A DNA stretch of 64,000 nt, taken from an uncultured Planctomycetota bacterium. GTDB lineage: Bacteria; Planctomycetota; Phycisphaerae; UBA1845; Fen-1342. The notes beneath the pieces were generated by a model. The model was not told the DNA's origin. It saw nothing but the letters and a program-made list of their open reading frames with translations, and did not search any database. The stretch lies in assembly GCA_900696525.1 (NCBI GenBank), contig CAADGL010000012.1, positions 558,001-622,000 on the forward strand, read 5' to 3'. Shown piece after piece: positions 48,475-57,989 of this stretch; within the stretch, counting starts at the first letter, position 1; every line of letters begins with the position of its first letter. Made by a program: the position numbers and the translations under genes.

Positions 48475-51039
48475 ATGGATCTGCTGGCCACCGTCATTGA
48501 ACAGCAGCAACAGCGCTTCGAGCTGGCCGGGTTGCCGCCCGGCTGGCTGCGCCTGCTGGGCGTGCTGATCCTGGTCGGACTGTGCGTCGTCGTGATCTGG
48601 CTTTATCGTCACGAAGCCCGCTCCGCTGCGCCGCCGCGCCTGAGAATGACCCTGGCCGGCTTGCGGATCGCCGTGCTGCTGCTGCTCGCTGCGGTCTGGC
48701 TCGAACCCGGAGTGCAGACCTACACCCGGCAGACGATCCGGGCGCGCGTCGCGGTGCTGGTGGATGTTTCGGAAAGCATGGCTGTGGCGGACGTGAGCCG
48801 CGCCGACGCCGCCGGCCAGGACGTCCGCTCGCGGCTCAGCGCCGTGCTTTCCCTGCTCGGCGACGAGGACCACGCCTGGCTCCGGCGGATCGCGGCCCGC
48901 AACGAACTGCACGTTTACGCGTTTGGTCGATCGACGCGAGCCGTCGCGCTGCCATTCGACGCCGGGCAGCAGGCCGCGCCCGATGCGGCCGGCGCCATTC
49001 CGTTTGCAGCGCTGGCCGCCATCCGGGACGACGCAACCGACGTGGGCAGCGCCATCACCCGGGTCCTGGCCGACGCCGGCGAACAACCCATCGCCGCCAT
49101 CATCCTGCTCACCGACGGCGGCTTCAACCAGGGGCTGAACGTGTCCGACGCCGCCGCCATGCTGCGCCGCTCCCAAGCGCCCGCGATCGCCATCGGCGTC
49201 GGACAGGAAACCGAGCCGCCGCAGCTTTCGATCCTGAGCCTCGACGCACCGCCGGCGCCCGCGCTGAACGACCCGTTCGAGCTACGCGTAGCCCTTGCCG
49301 CGTCGGGCGAGGTTCCGCGGCGCGTGCGGCTGGAGCTGCACGTGCGGCGGCTCGGCGACCCGGACGGCGCCGGCGACCGGCTTGCAGAAGCCCGAACGCT
49401 GGATTTGACGGGCGACGCCGCCAGCACCGACGCGCGATTCACGCTGCGAGCGGATGCCGCCGGCGACTTCCTCTACACCGCGCGCGCGACCACGCTGCCT
49501 GGGGGCGAGGAGCCGCCGCCGGCGTCCGCCCCAGGGATGCGCACGGCAGAGACCGATCCGGTACTCCCGTTTGGTTCCGGAGGCGTCCTGGCGGTCCGCT
49601 CCCGCATCGTCCGCATCCAGGACGATCCGCTCGCCGTCCTGCTGGTAGCCAGCCGGCCGACGCGCGACTTTCTCTTCGTCAAAGCGCTGCTCGAACGCGA
49701 CCGGCGCGTCCGGCTCGGCGTCTGGCTGCAATCAGCCGAGCCCGGCGCGATCCGGGACGGCGACCCGCCCCTGGCCGCGCTGCCCTCGGAAGCGCCCGAC
49801 CTGCTGACCTACGATGTGCTCGTCCTCATGGATCCCGACCCGGGCGAACTGGGACGCGCCTGGTGCGACCTGGCGAGCCGGCTCACAACCGAACTTGGCG
49901 GCGGCGTGCTGCTTCAGGCCGGGCCGTTGCACACGCAACGACTGCTGGCCGACGACCAGTTCGCCAGCCTCGCGGCGCTGCTGCCGATTTCGCCCGACAT
50001 CGACGCCGACGTGCGGCAAGCCTCACGCGGCGCCTACCAGACGACCACGTGGACGCTCGAAGCCGACAACGCCACGCCTCCGCACCCGCTGCTCATCCGT
50101 AACGCCCGACTCGATCCCGTTGCCGGGTTCGACGAAGCCCGAACCCAAGCAACCGCGGAGCGCGTGCGGACAACGTGGGCCACGCTCCCGGGTCCGCACT
50201 GGCTCCTGCCCGTCGCACACGCCAAGCCGCTCGCGTCCGTGCTGCTGCACGCCGGGACGCCCGACGGCCCGCCGCTGTTCGTCGTTCAGCCCGCCGGCAG
50301 CGGCCGTACCGCCTGGCTCGGCTTCAACGAAACCTGGCGCTGGCGCGCCGTCGACGAGCCTCACTTCAACGCGTTCTGGTCGCGCGCGCTGCATTGGCTC
50401 GCGGATCGGCGGAAGGGGGCCGACGGGCGCCGGACCGAGTTGGTTGTCGAAGAGGACGCCCCGACCGTCGGCCAGCCCGTCCGCATCAGCGCCCGCCTCC
50501 TCGACGACCGCTACGAGCCGCTGTCCACCGAGCCGGTCACGCTGCGAATCGAACCCGAGCGGGGCCCGGCGCGCCACGCCACGCTGCAACCCGCCGACGC
50601 CCGGCCCGGTTGGCTCGAAGGACGCGCCCTGCTGACGCAACCCGGGCCCACGCGGCTCAGTGTGCTGGTGACGCACGCAGAAGGGCAGCACTCCGGGACC
50701 GGGGACCCGGCCGCGGAAAAGCCCGATCACGACGAGGGAAAGCCCGATCCCGGGGAGGGGACGCCGACTGCCGCACGGTGGATTCTCGTCGAACCCCACC
50801 AGGCCGAGCAGCGGGCCCGCCGGTTGAACGTCGCCGAGCTCCAGCAGTTGACCGCCCGACGCTGGGTGCCGCTCGACGCCGCTCAAGACGTGCCAGACGC
50901 CATCGCCGATGCCACGCTCGAACGGCCGGCGATTCGCGGGACCTGGCGGCCGCTGTGGGATTCAGCCTATGCGGCCGTCGCCGCGGGCGTCCTGCTTGCC
51001 GTTGAGTGGGCGCTGCGGCGGAGAAGCGGGCTGCTGTGA
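48475..51039 (+). CDS. VWA-domain membrane protein
   Basis: An 854-residue protein. Two N-terminal membrane helices (about 25-45 and 60-77) precede a VWA domain with a MIDAS D97-V-S99-E-S101, IAAIILLTDGGFNQGLN and AIGVGQE. The middle carries a GATase-like fold (LLTYDVLVLMDPDPGEL, GGGVLLQAGPL), a low-complexity patch with repeated KPDxxEGKPD, and the C-terminus a final membrane helix (about 828-846). Start ATG 48475 has AGGA upstream; the frame overlaps the BatA gene only in an unlikely longer version. Confidence 0.88.
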   Translation: MDLLATVIEQQQQRFELAGLPPGWLRLLGVLILVGLCVVVIWLYRHEARSAAPPRLRMTLAGLRIAVLLLLAAVWLEPGVQTYTRQTIRARVAVLVDVSESMAVADVSRADAAGQDVRSRLSAVLSLLGDEDHAWLRRIAARNELHVYAFGRSTRAVALPFDAGQQAAPDAAGAIPFAALAAIRDDATDVGSAITRVLADAGEQPIAAIILLTDGGFNQGLNVSDAAAMLRRSQAPAIAIGVGQETEPPQLSILSLDAPPAPALNDPFELRVALAASGEVPRRVRLELHVRRLGDPDGAGDRLAEARTLDLTGDAASTDARFTLRADAAGDFLYTARATTLPGGEEPPPASAPGMRTAETDPVLPFGSGGVLAVRSRIVRIQDDPLAVLLVASRPTRDFLFVKALLERDRRVRLGVWLQSAEPGAIRDGDPPLAALPSEAPDLLTYDVLVLMDPDPGELGRAWCDLASRLTTELGGGVLLQAGPLHTQRLLADDQFASLAALLPISPDIDADVRQASRGAYQTTTWTLEADNATPPHPLLIRNARLDPVAGFDEARTQATAERVRTTWATLPGPHWLLPVAHAKPLASVLLHAGTPDGPPLFVVQPAGSGRTAWLGFNETWRWRAVDEPHFNAFWSRALHWLADRRKGADGRRTELVVEEDAPTVGQPVRISARLLDDRYEPLSTEPVTLRIEPERGPARHATLQPADARPGWLEGRALLTQPGPTRLSVLVTHAEGQHSGTGDPAAEKPDHDEGKPDPGEGTPTAARWILVEPHQAEQRARRLNVAELQQLTARRWVPLDAAQDVPDAIADATLERPAIRGTWRPLWDSAYAAVAAGVLLAVEWALRRRSGLL

Positions 51040-51110
51040 TGCGTCCGCGCGGCTTTGAAAGAAGCCGGGCCAGGACGTTCTAGCTCTGCGAGAGCTGAAA
51101 GCGATTCGCG

Positions 51111-53282
51111 ATGCAACAGCGACACAACGACAGGATGCGCGAGGCCGGGGGCTCGCTCAGCGCCCGCCTCGCCCGGCTGCGAGCATGGATTCGACTGCAC
51201 CTGCTCGTCGATGGACTCGCCGCGCTTGCCGCCGCCAGCCTGGTCCTTGCGGTCGTGCAGTTCAGCCTCGACCGCTGGCTCCGGCTCAGCCTCGACCAAC
51301 GGGCCACGCTGGCACTTGCCGTCACCACCGCCTGGCTCTGGCTCGGATACCGCTGGCTCCTCACTCCGCTGCTGACTCCGCTGCCCGATGCAACGCTCGC
51401 GCGGACCGTTGGTCGCTTGCTGCCAAGGCAACGAGAGCTGCTCGCCGCCGCCGTTCAACTCGCCAACCGCGGCCGGCCACCGCAGCCGTCGCAGGCCTCG
51501 GCGGGGCCGGCGAACGAACCCGGAAACGTCCTGGCCCAAGCCGTCGTCGCCGAGGCAGAGGTTGCCGCGCGCTCGCTGCGGTTCCACGACGTGCTGCACC
51601 ATGGGCGCGTCCGCCGGCGGGCGTCCGGGCTCGCCGGCGTGGCGCTCGCGGCGACGATGGCGTGTCTCGTCTGGCCCGATCCCGCGTCAACGTGGTGGCG
51701 GCGCAACTGGCTGATGCACGAGATCGCGTGGCCGCAGCAGACGCGACTGCACCCGGTCGGCTTCGACCAGCACGACACGCGCCGGGCGCCGCTCGGAAGT
51801 CCGCTGCGGATCGAGGCGGACATCGAGGGCCGGACGCCCGGGGCCGCCGTGCTGACGTGGTGGACCGCAAGCGGGCGGCGTGGTCGCGGAGAGATGGCGG
51901 TGATCGGCGGGCGGCGGCTGATGGTGGAGCTCGGGCCGCTTGCGGAGGACGTGTCGTTCCGCATCAGCGGCGGCGACGAACGAACGCGTGTGTTCAGGGT
52001 TATCGCTGCACCGCGCCCAGGCCTGACGCGAACGCTCGCACGCATCACCCCACCGGCGTACACCGGCTTGGAGGCGCAGACGATCGAACAGCAAACGGTG
52101 TTCGAGATGCTGGCCGGCAGCGAGCTCGAGCTTGAGGCGTGGATGAACAAGCCCGTGTCGCACGCGCGGTTCATGAGAGGCGACCAGCCAGCAGCCGACG
52201 TCACCCGGACCGCCGCGGATCACCTGGCGGTTCGGCTGATCTCGCCGGGCTCGGGGACGTACTGGTTCGCGGTCGTGGATTACGACGGTTGGGAGGACGA
52301 GCGGCCCGTGCGGTTCACGCTGAAGGTCAATCCCGACGAGCCGCCGACGGTGCGGCTGCGCGCGACGGACGCCAGCGGCGTCGTCACGCCTGCCGCACGC
52401 TGCAACGTCGTCCTGGAGGCCCGCGACGACTACGGCCTGAGCACCGTCAACGTGAGCATGCAGAAGAATGACGAGCCGCCGGTCCAGATCCCGGTGAGCG
52501 GCATGCGGCCGGGAACGCGCGAGTTTGGAGCGGACGTGACGCTGACGCCGGCCAGGCTTCGTGCTGCGCCGGGCGACCGCGTGCGGGTCGTCGCGCACGC
52601 GATCGACCAGGAGCCGGCCGGCCCGAACGAAGGTCACGCCGAGCCGCTGGAGTGGGCCGTGGTATCGCCGGAAGAGTTTCTGGCTGCGATGGCCCAGCGC
52701 GAGGCCGAGCTGCGTCGCGAGTTCGAGCGGCTCGTCGGCGCCCAACGCAGCCTCAGGGACGCCCTGTTGCGCGAGTCGGGCACGCTCGCGACCGGACGCC
52801 CCCCGTCGGGGCTGGCGCAACGGCTGTCGAGCCTGGCGCGGCGTCAGGAGGGCCATGCCGGCCGCGTGTCGCAGCTTTCGAACCAGTTCGGGCGCATTCT
52901 CGCGGAGCTGCGGACGAACCAGGTTCTGCGACGGGCGGACGAAATCCGGATTCGCGATCGAGTCATGGGGCCGCTGGAGCGGCTCGGGGGCGAGAGAATG
53001 CGTCAAGCGGCGGCGCAGATGTCGCTGCTGGGGGCCGAGGGGGGCGCCGAGGCCGTCATGGAGGCGGACGGCCTGCAACAGGAGATCCTGGCGGAGATGC
53101 GACAGATTCTGGCGAACATGCTGGAGTGGGAAGGATTCCGGGAGGCGGTGGCACTGCTTCAGGAGATTATCGGACAGCAGGAGAGCGTGCGCTCGGAGAC
53201 GCTCAGCGCCCTCGAGGGCGAGCTGAACGCGATTCTCGGCCTGGAGGAGCCGGCTGAATCTGAGCCGCCGCCGCCGCCGTAG
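51111..53282 (+). CDS. DUF4175-like membrane protein with coiled-coil tail
   Basis: A 723-residue protein with two N-terminal membrane helices (about 36-56 and 63-85), a third at about 170-190 (SGLAGVALAATMACLVWP), large beta domains with RITPPAYTGLEAQTIEQQTV and a DEPPTVRLRATD block, then a helical tail (EAELRREFERLVGAQRSL; QILANMLEWEGFREAVALLQ). The TPPAYTG motif is typical of DUF4175-like proteins in MoxR/BatA clusters. Ends in six prolines. Confidence 0.8.
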   Translation: MQQRHNDRMREAGGSLSARLARLRAWIRLHLLVDGLAALAAASLVLAVVQFSLDRWLRLSLDQRATLALAVTTAWLWLGYRWLLTPLLTPLPDATLARTVGRLLPRQRELLAAAVQLANRGRPPQPSQASAGPANEPGNVLAQAVVAEAEVAARSLRFHDVLHHGRVRRRASGLAGVALAATMACLVWPDPASTWWRRNWLMHEIAWPQQTRLHPVGFDQHDTRRAPLGSPLRIEADIEGRTPGAAVLTWWTASGRRGRGEMAVIGGRRLMVELGPLAEDVSFRISGGDERTRVFRVIAAPRPGLTRTLARITPPAYTGLEAQTIEQQTVFEMLAGSELELEAWMNKPVSHARFMRGDQPAADVTRTAADHLAVRLISPGSGTYWFAVVDYDGWEDERPVRFTLKVNPDEPPTVRLRATDASGVVTPAARCNVVLEARDDYGLSTVNVSMQKNDEPPVQIPVSGMRPGTREFGADVTLTPARLRAAPGDRVRVVAHAIDQEPAGPNEGHAEPLEWAVVSPEEFLAAMAQREAELRREFERLVGAQRSLRDALLRESGTLATGRPPSGLAQRLSSLARRQEGHAGRVSQLSNQFGRILAELRTNQVLRRADEIRIRDRVMGPLERLGGERMRQAAAQMSLLGAEGGAEAVMEADGLQQEILAEMRQILANMLEWEGFREAVALLQEIIGQQESVRSETLSALEGELNAILGLEEPAESEPPPPP

Positions 53283-53290
53283 AATGGGTC

Positions 53291-54769
53291 ATGGAGCGAC
53301 GGACGATGCGGAAGATGCTGACGATGAGCCGGCGGTCGGCGCCGATCCGAGCCGCGACCGTGAGGGAGCGGTTGCGACGGACGGCCTGCATCCGTCGTCT
53401 CAGTCGCGTGCTTCTGGGCGTGGTGATGGCGGCTGGGGGCGCGGCGCATGGTCAGGACGTTCCTGACGAGCCGTCTGGCGCCGGGCTGGTGGAGCGGCAG
53501 AACACGGTGCGCGAGCGGCTGCAACGCCTCGAAGGGTTGATGCTGAACCTGGCGCGCGCGTTGGAGGCGACGGAGCCGGAGAAGGCGGAGCGGCTGCGGG
53601 ACACGCTGGATCAGGTGGGCCAGCGGCGGGTGAAGGCGCGGGCCGAGCGGCTCGTGGCGCTGCTGCGCGAGGGAAAGCTCAGCGACGCCAGCCGCGACCA
53701 GGAGGCCCTGCTCGGCGACCTGGGGGCGCTGCTGGACTTGTTGACGAGCCAGGAAACGGAGCTGGACAAGCGCCGTGCCGAGCGCGAGCGGCTGGAGGCG
53801 CACAAGCGTGCCATCCGGGCGCTGCTCGACGAGCAGGCCGAGCGCCTGATGCGCACGCAGCGCGCATCGCCCGACGACGAAGGCGCGCTGCCGGCGCTGG
53901 AGGCGCCGCAGCGTGAAACGCAGCGCAAGACAGATGAGCTGCAACGCGAGATGGAGGGCCGGCCGTTCGAGGGCGGCCAGCCGCCCGGCGCGCCCCAGGC
54001 CCGGCGCGCCGCCGATCATATGCGGCAGGCGGCCGACCGGCTGGGCGAGGCCAGGCGCCAGGATGCCGAGGCCGAGCAGCAGCGCGCCATGGAGCAGCTT
54101 CAGCGCGCTCTCGACGAGTTGGAGGACGCGCTGCGCCAGGTGCGCCGCGAGGAGATGGAGCAGACGCTGGCAGCGCTGGAGGCCCGCTTTCGCGCGATGC
54201 GCGAGCGGGAGAAGCAGGTGCGCGCCACCGTCGCCAGCCTGGCGGGCGGACCGCGGGAGGGCCGCTCGCGCATGGACCAGATGCGCCTGGCGGAGGCCGT
54301 CGATACGCAACGCCAGGTCAGTCAGGACTGCGCCGCCGTCCACCGCATCCTGGTTGACGAGGGAACGACGGTGATCCTCCCGGAGCTCGTGACGCAGCTT
54401 GCCGACGACGTCGACGCCATCGCGGCGCTGCTCGACCAGGGCGAAACCTCGCCGCGCGGCGTCCAGATGCTGGATGACGTCATCACGCTCCTCGACGAGA
54501 TTCTCGGCGCCATCGAGACGCGCACCGCCGAGAACCAGGAGGCCCCCGCGCAGGAACGGCCGCGGGCCGGCGGCGACGACGCTCAGCCGCTGCTGCCGGG
54601 GTCAGCTGAGCTGAAGCTGCTGCGCGGCTCGCAGGTCCGCATCAACGAGCGCACCGCGGCGCTGGCCGCCGGTTCGGCCGGCGCCGACGGCGGTGTCGAG
54701 CACGAGCGGCTTTCAATGCGGCAGCGGCGGCTGGCGGAGCTGACGCAGCGCATGCACGAGAGAAAGTGA
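53291..54769 (+). CDS. Exported coiled-coil protein
   Basis: A 492-residue, mostly alpha-helical protein rich in Q, E, R (about 60-440: LQRLEGLMLNLARALEATEP, RDQEALLGDLGALLDLLTSQ, AMEQLQRALDELEDALRQVR). The N-terminus is odd: 35 basic residues, including a stretch encoded by a dispersed 28-bp repeat (53349-53376), precede a hydrophobic signal (LLGVVMAAGGAAHG). A shorter original leader was probably extended by the repeat. It starts nine bases after the DUF4175-like gene and ends three before the TPR-like gene. Confidence 0.78.
   Translation: MERRTMRKMLTMSRRSAPIRAATVRERLRRTACIRRLSRVLLGVVMAAGGAAHGQDVPDEPSGAGLVERQNTVRERLQRLEGLMLNLARALEATEPEKAERLRDTLDQVGQRRVKARAERLVALLREGKLSDASRDQEALLGDLGALLDLLTSQETELDKRRAERERLEAHKRAIRALLDEQAERLMRTQRASPDDEGALPALEAPQRETQRKTDELQREMEGRPFEGGQPPGAPQARRAADHMRQAADRLGEARRQDAEAEQQRAMEQLQRALDELEDALRQVRREEMEQTLAALEARFRAMREREKQVRATVASLAGGPREGRSRMDQMRLAEAVDTQRQVSQDCAAVHRILVDEGTTVILPELVTQLADDVDAIAALLDQGETSPRGVQMLDDVITLLDEILGAIETRTAENQEAPAQERPRAGGDDAQPLLPGSAELKLLRGSQVRINERTAALAAGSAGADGGVEHERLSMRQRRLAELTQRMHERK
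53349..53376. repeat. 28-bp dispersed repeat, copy 2, inside a gene
   Basis: Same sequence as 26343-26370 apart from two bases. Here it is read as part of the N-terminal basic extension (IRAATVRERLR) of the coiled-coil protein; another frame reads SRDREGAVA. Confidence 0.7.
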
Positions 54770-54772
54770 CCG

Positions 54773-55828
54773 ATGGCGCACGGCGCACGGCTCATGCTGG
54801 TCGCGGGCCTGCTGGGGGCTCCGGGGTTCGCCGTTGCCGCGTCGGCCGGCGGCGATGAGCGGCGCATCGACCGGCTGAATGCCGAGTTCCTGGAGCACCT
54901 GGCGACGCTGCCGGTGGAGCGCTCGCTGGCGGTCGAGACGATACGCAGCGGGTGGCGGCTGCTCTACGAGGGCAAGGCGCCGGCCGGCTTCGTTCCTGAC
55001 GCGCTGGCCGTGCTTCACGCGGGCTTCGCCGAGGCGCTGCGGGCCTTCGATGAGCACCGGGCCGCGGACGTCGTGCGGCTGCTGGAGCCGCTGACGAACG
55101 ACGCCGATCCGTACCTGGCGGCCAGCGCGGCCTATTTTCATGCGCGGGGGCTGATCGACCTGGGGCTGCTGGAAGAGGCGGAGCGGGCACTGGCCAATGC
55201 GACCGCGGCGGAGGGCGCCATCGGGCAACTGGCCCGGCGCACGCCCTATGCGCCGCACATGCTGTTCCTGCTGGCCTATGTGCAGAGCGCGAACCTGCGC
55301 CATGAGCAGGCGCAGCAGACGCTCGCGGCGCTCCGCGCGGCGTTCGACGACGCGCCCGAGCCGGTGCGCGTCGGCGGCCGGCAGCTCGAGCTCGAAATCG
55401 AGCGCCGCCAGGATGGAACGCTCTCGGAAGTTGCGGAGCTGATGACCTATTCGGCGCAGCGGCTGCGGGCGGCGGACACGGGCGAGCGCGTGCGAGCGCG
55501 GCAGGACGAAGCCCTGGCGCTGCTCGACCGGATGATCGAGGAGGCCGAGCAGCAGGAGGCGCAGAACTCGGGCGGCGGGCGGCGGCAAGCGCAGGGCGCC
55601 CAGCCGCGCGGCTCGCCCGACACGCCGGCGACCGAGTCGCGCGTCGAGCCCGGGCAGGGGCAGATCGGCGACCTGCACGGCGCGCCGCGCGCGGACCCCG
55701 GCGACATGTGGGGGCGGCTGCCCCCGGCGGAGCGCGAGCGCATCCTCCAGAACCTGCGCGACCGGTTCCCGTCGCGCTACCAGCAGCTCGTCGAGCAGTA
55801 CTACCGTTCGCTGGCGGAGCAGAAATGA
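54773..55828 (+). CDS. Secreted TPR-like protein
   Basis: A 351-residue protein with a signal peptide (residues 1-23) and helical repeats of TPR type (AAYFHARGLIDLGLLEEAER, LLAYVQSANLRHEQAQQTLA) to about residue 200, then a Gln/Gly/Pro-rich disordered part and a conserved tail GRLPPAERERILQNLRDRFP. ATG 54773 is three bases after the coiled-coil gene and its stop overlaps the next start (ATGA at 55825). Likely a partner of the proteins encoded around it. Confidence 0.78.
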   Translation: MAHGARLMLVAGLLGAPGFAVAASAGGDERRIDRLNAEFLEHLATLPVERSLAVETIRSGWRLLYEGKAPAGFVPDALAVLHAGFAEALRAFDEHRAADVVRLLEPLTNDADPYLAASAAYFHARGLIDLGLLEEAERALANATAAEGAIGQLARRTPYAPHMLFLLAYVQSANLRHEQAQQTLAALRAAFDDAPEPVRVGGRQLELEIERRQDGTLSEVAELMTYSAQRLRAADTGERVRARQDEALALLDRMIEEAEQQEAQNSGGGRRQAQGAQPRGSPDTPATESRVEPGQGQIGDLHGAPRADPGDMWGRLPPAERERILQNLRDRFPSRYQQLVEQYYRSLAEQK

Positions 55829-57036
55829 TCCGGAGCAGAAACACGCGCCGCCCGCGGCGCCTCGCGGCGCCGTTCGCCTTGCTCTTGCCCTGTGCCCTGC
55901 TTGCGCCCGCGGAGGAGCGCGTCGTCGAGATCGTGCGCCTCGACGGGACGAGTCTCAGCGGCGAACTGCGGCAGGTGTTCCCCGTCATCGTGCTGAAAGG
56001 CGCCTCGGGAGACGATGCCCTCAACTGGAGCGACGTGCTCAGCCTGGCCCCGCGCGGCGGCCAGGCTCGCGAAGGCCCGCCGCGCGGCCCGTTTCGCGTG
56101 ACGCTCGCCGACGGATCGGCGATCGACGCGCGCATCGTGGCGGCCGACGACGGCCGCGCGGCGCTCGCGTTCGGCGACGGCCAGCTCGCGCGGCTCGATC
56201 TCTCCGCGATCCGTTCGATCGTCGCCGCGCAGCTCCCGGACGCGGCCCGGCAACAGGTCGAAACCGCACTGGCGGATGCGCAATCGAATGAGGACACGGC
56301 GGTCGTGACCCAGGGCGACCGGACCGTCACGCTCGCCGGCGCCCTGCGCGAGGTACTCCACACGCACGCCTTGTTCTCCTGGAACGGCCGCGAACTGCGG
56401 CTGCCGCTGGAGCGCGTGGCGGCGCTGCGCCTGGCCCGGCCGACGCTGCGTGGCGCGGACTGCCGCGCGACGCTGGCGAGCGGCGAGGTGATCGCCGGAC
56501 GCGTGGTGAGCGGCGACGGCCGGCGGCTGAGCGTGCAGTCGCCGACGCTGGGGCGCGTCGAGCTGGGCTGGGAGGACGTGGCGCGAATCGACTGCGCCGG
56601 AGACAGGCTGACGTTCCTGTCCGACCTTCGCCCGACGCGCTACGAGTTCACGCCGCTGTTTCACAAGCGCTGGGCGTTCGCGTCGGACCGGTCGCTGCTG
56701 GGCGGGCCGCTGCGGCTGGGCGGACGCACGTATTCGCGCGGGGTGGCGATGCGCAGCCGGGCCGTGCTCACCTATTCCGTCGCGGGGGAGTTCCGCCAGT
56801 TCGCGGCGGCCGTCGGCATTTCGGACGAGATGGAGCAGCGCGGCCGGGCCGACGTCGCCGTCATCGGCGACGGTCGAACGTTGTGGGACGCGCGCGACCT
56901 GCGCGGCGGCCAGCCGCCGCGGGAAGTGCTCATCGACGTCTCCGGCGTGCAGGAGCTGACGCTGGTCGTGGATTACGGCGGCGACCTGGACCTGGCCGAT
57001 CACGTCATCTGGGCGCTGGCGCGACTGATTCGCTGA
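55825..57036 (+). CDS. Secreted NPCBM-domain protein
   Basis: A 403-residue protein with a signal peptide (to about residue 29), two beta repeats resembling each other (VRLDGTSLSGELRQVFPVIV; ATLASGEVIAGRVVSGDGRR) and a C-terminal NPCBM/NEW2 carbohydrate-binding-like domain (about 280-403: GGRTYSRGVAMRSRAVLTYS, FAAAVGISDEM, LTLVVDYGGDLDLADHVIW). It is the last gene of the envelope cluster; its 3' end overlaps the convergent reductase gene by 32 bases. Confidence 0.83.
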   Translation: MIRSRNTRRPRRLAAPFALLLPCALLAPAEERVVEIVRLDGTSLSGELRQVFPVIVLKGASGDDALNWSDVLSLAPRGGQAREGPPRGPFRVTLADGSAIDARIVAADDGRAALAFGDGQLARLDLSAIRSIVAAQLPDAARQQVETALADAQSNEDTAVVTQGDRTVTLAGALREVLHTHALFSWNGRELRLPLERVAALRLARPTLRGADCRATLASGEVIAGRVVSGDGRRLSVQSPTLGRVELGWEDVARIDCAGDRLTFLSDLRPTRYEFTPLFHKRWAFASDRSLLGGPLRLGGRTYSRGVAMRSRAVLTYSVAGEFRQFAAAVGISDEMEQRGRADVAVIGDGRTLWDARDLRGGQPPREVLIDVSGVQELTLVVDYGGDLDLADHVIWALARLIR

Positions 57037-57988
57037 CGCCGGCCGCGTAGGGTGAGCGGCGGTTACGCCGGCGGGCGAGCTCGCTGGCGTACATGGTCCC
57101 TAGCGTGCTGGCGTTGGCGCGGGCCCACTCGGTGAGGGGGGTTCGTCCGGCGGGCGGCGAGCCGGTGCAGAGCAGGCCGCTCATGAGCCCGTCGATTTCC
57201 TCGCGCGTCACGACGACGTCGCCGACCAGCCAGCCGGTCAATCGCGCAATCAGCAGGCCGACGCCGGGCGAAACCGAGACGACGGGCCGCGGTTTGCCGA
57301 TGATCCGGCCGATTGCCTGCACGAGCTCGCGGTAGGTGAACGTCTCGGGTCCGATCGCGTCGATGGTGCGGTTCTCGTGCTGCTCGCCGGCGGCGACGGC
57401 CAGGTCTGCAAAGTCGTCCACGTGGATCGGCTGGAGGCGATAACGGCCGTCGCCGAAAACGCCGAAGACCGGGAAGCGCCGCAGGACCCAGGCGATGTTG
57501 TTGATGAGGATATCCTCGCGGCCGAAGAGCACCGCCGGCCGCAGGATCGCATGCGACAGGCCCGAATCGCGCAGGGCGCGTTCGAGCCTGGCCTTGCCGC
57601 GGAAGTACTCGAGCGGCGAGTCCTCGGCGGGGTTGGTGATGCTGACGTGAACGACGCGCCGCACGCCTGCCGCGCGGGCGGCCTCGAACAGGCGGAGCGT
57701 GTTCTCGACGGCCGTGTCGTGCGTGAAGCTCAGTCGGCCGCCGCGGTAGTTGAAGCGCACCCAGTACGTGTTGTAGAGCACGTCGGCGCCGCGCAGCGAC
57801 TCGGCCAGCTCGCGCGCGGCGGCGAAAGTCAACGGTCGCACGTCGATCTGCGCGCCGAACGGATTCGTCCGCTGCGGAGAGTTCGTCAGCGTGCGCACGC
57901 GGCGTCCGCGCGCCAGCAGGCGCTGGGTGATGTACTTGCCCGAGTAGCCGAAGGCGCCGGTGACGACGTGAATCGAATCGCCGCTCAT
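57005..57988 (-). CDS. NAD(P)-binding atypical SDR (NmrA/epimerase-like)
   Basis: A 327-residue Rossmann protein: VVTGAFGYSGKYITQRLLA (GxxGxxG), ADVLYNTYWVRF, VVHVSITNPAEDSPLEYFRG with a YxxxK-like YFRGK, LRPAVLFG and an IHVDDFADLAV block typical of complex-I NDUFA9-type and epimerase relatives. Substrate unknown. It starts one base after the upstream DUF805-SRPBCC gene stops (TGAAATG), so the two are coupled. Confidence 0.85.
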   Translation of the reverse strand: MSGDSIHVVTGAFGYSGKYITQRLLARGRRVRTLTNSPQRTNPFGAQIDVRPLTFAAARELAESLRGADVLYNTYWVRFNYRGGRLSFTHDTAVENTLRLFEAARAAGVRRVVHVSITNPAEDSPLEYFRGKARLERALRDSGLSHAILRPAVLFGREDILINNIAWVLRRFPVFGVFGDGRYRLQPIHVDDFADLAVAAGEQHENRTIDAIGPETFTYRELVQAIGRIIGKPRPVVSVSPGVGLLIARLTGWLVGDVVVTREEIDGLMSGLLCTGSPPAGRTPLTEWARANASTLGTMYASELARRRNRRSPYAAGVSESVAPAPR

Positions 57989-57989
57989 T